From the NCBI GenBank assembly GCA_003507475.1, contig DNVQ01000010.1, forward strand, positions 1,838 to 8,842: a DNA stretch of 7,005 bases. The letters are read 5' to 3'. Positions within the stretch are counted from its first letter, which is position 1. Each line of letters opens with the position of its first letter. The notes below the pieces were generated by a model that saw only the letters and a program-made list of their open reading frames with translations, searched no databases and was not told the DNA's origin. Of the stretch, positions 4,091 to 7,005 are shown piece after piece. This stretch comes from Candidatus Moraniibacteriota bacterium. Its GTDB lineage: Bacteria; Patescibacteriota; Minisyncoccia; Moranbacterales; UBA9337. The position numbers and the translations under genes are program-made.

Positions 4091-7005
4091 ATGAGTAAAA
4101 ATATATCCATTATAATTCCCACGCTTAATGAAGAAGATAATATTGAAACTTTGGTTAAGCGTATCATTGGAACTTTTTTAAGTAATAGCCTAGATGGGGA
4201 AATCATTTTTATTGATGATAACTCAACTGATAAAACAAGGCGAATTATCGCAAAACTAAAAAAACAATATCATGGCATTTTTTTAATTAAGCTTTTTTTA
4301 AAAAGGGGAAAGCCCGGAAAAGCTTATTCTATTATAGAGGGATTTCAATATGTGGAAAATAAGATCGTAGCCATGATAGATGCTGATTTGCAATATCCCC
4401 CCGAGGCAATTGCCGAAATGGCAAGAAAAATAGAGCAGGGGGCTGACATCGTGGTGGCTAATCGAGTCGAAAAAGAAACAAATTTTCTAAGATCTTTTTT
4501 AAGCAGATCTTTTAATTTTGTTTTTGCTAAGATATTACATGACTTGAATTGTGATGTGCAATCCGGCTTAAAAGTTTTTAAAAGAAAAATAATTTATGAT
4601 GTCAAACTTAATCCTTCTCCTTGGACTTTCGATATGGAATTTTTGCTCTCTGCTCGGAATTACGGTTATAAAATAGATTCGGTGAATATAAGATTTGACG
4701 AACGAGTGGCAGGGAGATCAAAAATAAATATAATTAAAGCGGTAACTGAAATAGGGTGGAATGCTATAGTACTCAAGACAAGGGGTTGTGCTCCACTGCT
4801 AGTTGAGGCAGAGTCTGATCTTCACATGAAAGGGGCGGGAGTGAAACATAGAAAGAAGCATTTTATTACCCATACGACTTTGCATCATAAACATTCTGCG
4901 CTGGATACATTTGTTTTGTGGCAAAAAATATTTATTTTTTCATTAGTTTTAATTTTTATTGTTGGATTAATATTTGACCCTTTGCTGACAGGAATTATTT
5001 TTTTAGCCACCATTAGTGTCTTGTATTTTGTGGATGCTATATTCAGTTTAGTTTTGGTGCTTAGAAGCTTAATTAATCCTCCAGAAATAATCAGCACCAC
5101 TGCCGAGCTGCTTGGCATTGATGATAAAACTTTGCCAACCTATTCTATTTTTTGTCCTCTTTATAGAGAAAGCCAGGTATTGCCTCACTTTGTGGGAGCT
5201 ATAGAAAAAATGGAGTGGCCCAAGGATAAATTGGAAGTACTTCTTTTATTGGAAGAAAATGATCAAGAAACAATAGATGTGGCCAGGAGTATGAATTTGC
5301 CTGAATTTGTAAAAATTATTGTGGTCCCGCATTCTTTTCCCAAAACTAAACCCAAGGCTTGCAATTATGGGATTTGTTTTGCTCGGGGAGAATTCATTGT
5401 TATCTATGACGCTGAGGATATACCGGATCCTTGGCAACTCAAAAAAGCTTATTTGGGATTTAAAAAATCTAAATCAAGCGTATTGTGTCTGCAGGCTAAG
5501 CTTAATTATTTTAATCCTAATCAAAATATTTTGACTCGTCTTTTTACGGCGGAATACTCTCTTTGGTTTGATATTTCCCTGCCTGGTTTGCAAAGCATTA
5601 ACACCTCCATCCCCTTGGGCGGAACTAGCAATCATTTCAGAACTAAGGATTTAATAGACCTAAAAGGATGGGATCCATTCAATGTTACGGAAGATTGTGA
5701 TTTAGGAATTAGACTTTTTATGCGAGGATTTAAAACGGCTATTATTGATTCTGTTACTTTAGAGGAAGCAAATAGTAATTTTAAAAATTGGCTAAGGCAA
5801 AGATCTCGCTGGATTAAGGGATATATGCAAACTTATTTAGTTCACATGAGAAATCCTCTTAATTTTTTGAGGCAAAATGGCATTCATGCGTTTATTTTTC
5901 AGCTTGTAGTAGGCGGAAAAATCGCTTCAATGATTATAAATCCGTTACTTTGGGTTACGACTATTGCTTATTTTACCCTCAATCAATACGTCGGAGATAT
6001 TATTAACTCTCTTTTTCCTACTTGGATTTTTTATATAGCCGTAGTTTCACTTGTTTTTGGAAACTTTTTGTTTATTTTCTACTATATGATTGGATGCGCC
6101 AAGAGAGGGCATACTCAAATTATAAAATATGTGTTCTTCATTCCTTTTTATTGGGTGATGGCAAGCATGGCTGCTGCTATAGCCGCTTATCAATTATTTG
6201 TAAAACCTCACTATTGGGAAAAAACTCATCATGGATTGCACTTGATTCCAGCTAAAAATAGAGGAAAAATAAAAAAGATTTTCAATAAATGGGTTTTGGG
6301 TAATTATGTTTACAAAGAAATTATAAATATTAAAAGAAAATTGCAATTATTTAAAAATATTAAGAAAATATTTATTTTTTCTTTTGGAAAAATTAAGCTT
6401 TTTGCAATTTTGGCAGATGAATTTGCGAGAAAAAATGGAAAAAAAATCAAAGAGTTTAAATTTAAGAAGGAATTATTTTCTTTTGATTATTTGTTGGAAA
6501 AATTAAAGTTTGTAAATTTCAACAAAATAAATAACAAAATAGAAAAGAAAATTAATTTAATTAATAATAAGCATGTAAAATTTATTTTTAAAAATTTATT
6601 TAGGTTTACTTTTTCCAATAAGGGAGTTATTTTATCGGCTATAATGATCAGCAATTTCATAAATTTTATTTTTAATGCTTTTTTGACCAGGAAGCTATCC
6701 TATTCTGATTTGGCGATAGTTATTTTTATTACTACTATCTGGTATGTGGTAACGGTATTTATTGGAGGGGTTTCTGCGACAATTAACCACAAAATATCTT
6801 ATCTGACAGCTCAAAAAAAATATGGCACAGCGAAAAGTTTTCTAAAAAGAACTCTTTTAAGGGGCTCGTTGGTGGTAGTGTTTTTGGTGGTCATATTAAC
6901 AATACTAAGTCCGATTTTATCTAAGTTCTTTAAGATAGATAGTTTCTGGATACTGTTATTATTTTCACCAGCAATCTTACTTGGATTTTTGGCGAGTTCT
7001 TTTAG
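4091..7005 (+). CDS. Fused GT2 - GT2 - flippase-like membrane protein, 3' end beyond window
   Basis: The frame is open for 971 codons from ATG 4091 (no SD) with no stop before the window end. Residues 1-230 form a DPM1-like GT2 domain: IIIPTLNEEDNI (7-18), IDDNSTDKT (41-49), DADLQYPPE (97-105, metal site D97/D99), DVQSGLKVFKR (155-165), VAGRSKIN (206-213). Such enzymes move sugar from a nucleotide donor to polyprenyl phosphate. A His/Lys-rich linker (247-268) and two helices (about 280-295, 302-325) follow. Residues 350-600 form a second, processive-type GT2 resembling BcsA/XagB: PLYRE (356), YDAEDIPDP (439-447), TED (533-535, likely base) and QRSRW (570-574). Helices near 601-630, 645-667 and 681-703 follow, then KPHYWEKTHHG (705-715). 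Residues 726-840 are a Lys/Asn-rich, very AT-rich linker. From 845, FLTRKLSYSDLAIV and successive helices (about 846-863, 874-894, 926-944, 952-970) resemble the start of a Wzx/MVF polysaccharide flippase. The third assignment is the least certain because it is cut off. Confidence 0.88.
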   Translation, partial: MSKNISIIIPTLNEEDNIETLVKRIIGTFLSNSLDGEIIFIDDNSTDKTRRIIAKLKKQYHGIFLIKLFLKRGKPGKAYSIIEGFQYVENKIVAMIDADLQYPPEAIAEMARKIEQGADIVVANRVEKETNFLRSFLSRSFNFVFAKILHDLNCDVQSGLKVFKRKIIYDVKLNPSPWTFDMEFLLSARNYGYKIDSVNIRFDERVAGRSKINIIKAVTEIGWNAIVLKTRGCAPLLVEAESDLHMKGAGVKHRKKHFITHTTLHHKHSALDTFVLWQKIFIFSLVLIFIVGLIFDPLLTGIIFLATISVLYFVDAIFSLVLVLRSLINPPEIISTTAELLGIDDKTLPTYSIFCPLYRESQVLPHFVGAIEKMEWPKDKLEVLLLLEENDQETIDVARSMNLPEFVKIIVVPHSFPKTKPKACNYGICFARGEFIVIYDAEDIPDPWQLKKAYLGFKKSKSSVLCLQAKLNYFNPNQNILTRLFTAEYSLWFDISLPGLQSINTSIPLGGTSNHFRTKDLIDLKGWDPFNVTEDCDLGIRLFMRGFKTAIIDSVTLEEANSNFKNWLRQRSRWIKGYMQTYLVHMRNPLNFLRQNGIHAFIFQLVVGGKIASMIINPLLWVTTIAYFTLNQYVGDIINSLFPTWIFYIAVVSLVFGNFLFIFYYMIGCAKRGHTQIIKYVFFIPFYWVMASMAAAIAAYQLFVKPHYWEKTHHGLHLIPAKNRGKIKKIFNKWVLGNYVYKEIINIKRKLQLFKNIKKIFIFSFGKIKLFAILADEFARKNGKKIKEFKFKKELFSFDYLLEKLKFVNFNKINNKIEKKINLINNKHVKFIFKNLFRFTFSNKGVILSAIMISNFINFIFNAFLTRKLSYSDLAIVIFITTIWYVVTVFIGGVSATINHKISYLTAQKKYGTAKSFLKRTLLRGSLVVVFLVVILTILSPILSKFFKIDSFWILLLFSPAILLGFLASSF

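Noticed and set aside
4885..6255. Frames of 63-77 codons on both strands inside the glycosyltransferase gene
   Set aside because: They are shadows of a continuous frame that carries complete GT2 motifs, and none has an SD or promoter.

Overview
The window is AT-rich and densely coded, with every gene on the + strand. Three features suggest a Patescibacteria/CPR-type (Parcubacteria-like) bacterium: the chromosomal genes lack Shine-Dalgarno (SD) sites, RsmI has a short form, and a giant fused cell-surface glycan protein is present. This assignment is an inference from style, not a phylogenetic result. UGA appears to be a stop: it ends one small gene, and no in-frame TGA occurs in the larger ones.

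Left part (1-2930) holds housekeeping genes. They are the C-terminal 361 residues of an M16 zinc peptidase, an AI-2E/PerM-type membrane protein 31 nt downstream (probably co-transcribed), and rsmI, the 16S rRNA C1402 2'-O-methyltransferase. Between the last two lies a pair of inverted 24-nt palindromes with outer GTAG/CTAC ends, which resembles a REP/BIME element.

Middle part (2931-4090) is unusually rich in regulatory signals. A near-perfect sigma-70 promoter drives a ~130-nt leader that contains a possible Asn-rich leader peptide, a plausible antiterminator and a clear intrinsic terminator. Two small genes with strong SD sites follow; I do not recognise their 80-aa and 57-aa products, which share a short motif. 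After a 14-bp hairpin comes a second strong promoter, then two tandem copies (161-nt period) of a structured RNA of about 116-126 nt. Each copy ends in its own intrinsic terminator. The two copies share a 54-nt block with no differences, while their terminator loops have diverged but keep an inner hairpin. I do not recognise this RNA. It is the best candidate in the window for an undescribed element, either tandem small RNAs or tandem riboswitch/attenuator units upstream of the glycan gene.

Right part (4091-7005, open at the window end) is one reading frame of at least 971 codons. In order it encodes a DPM1-like GT2 glycosyltransferase, membrane helices, a second processive-type (BcsA/XagB-like) GT2 with its own membrane helices, a Lys/Asn-rich linker, and the start of what looks like a Wzx/MVF-type polysaccharide flippase. 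If read correctly, one polypeptide combines lipid-linked sugar transfer, glycan polymerisation and membrane translocation.
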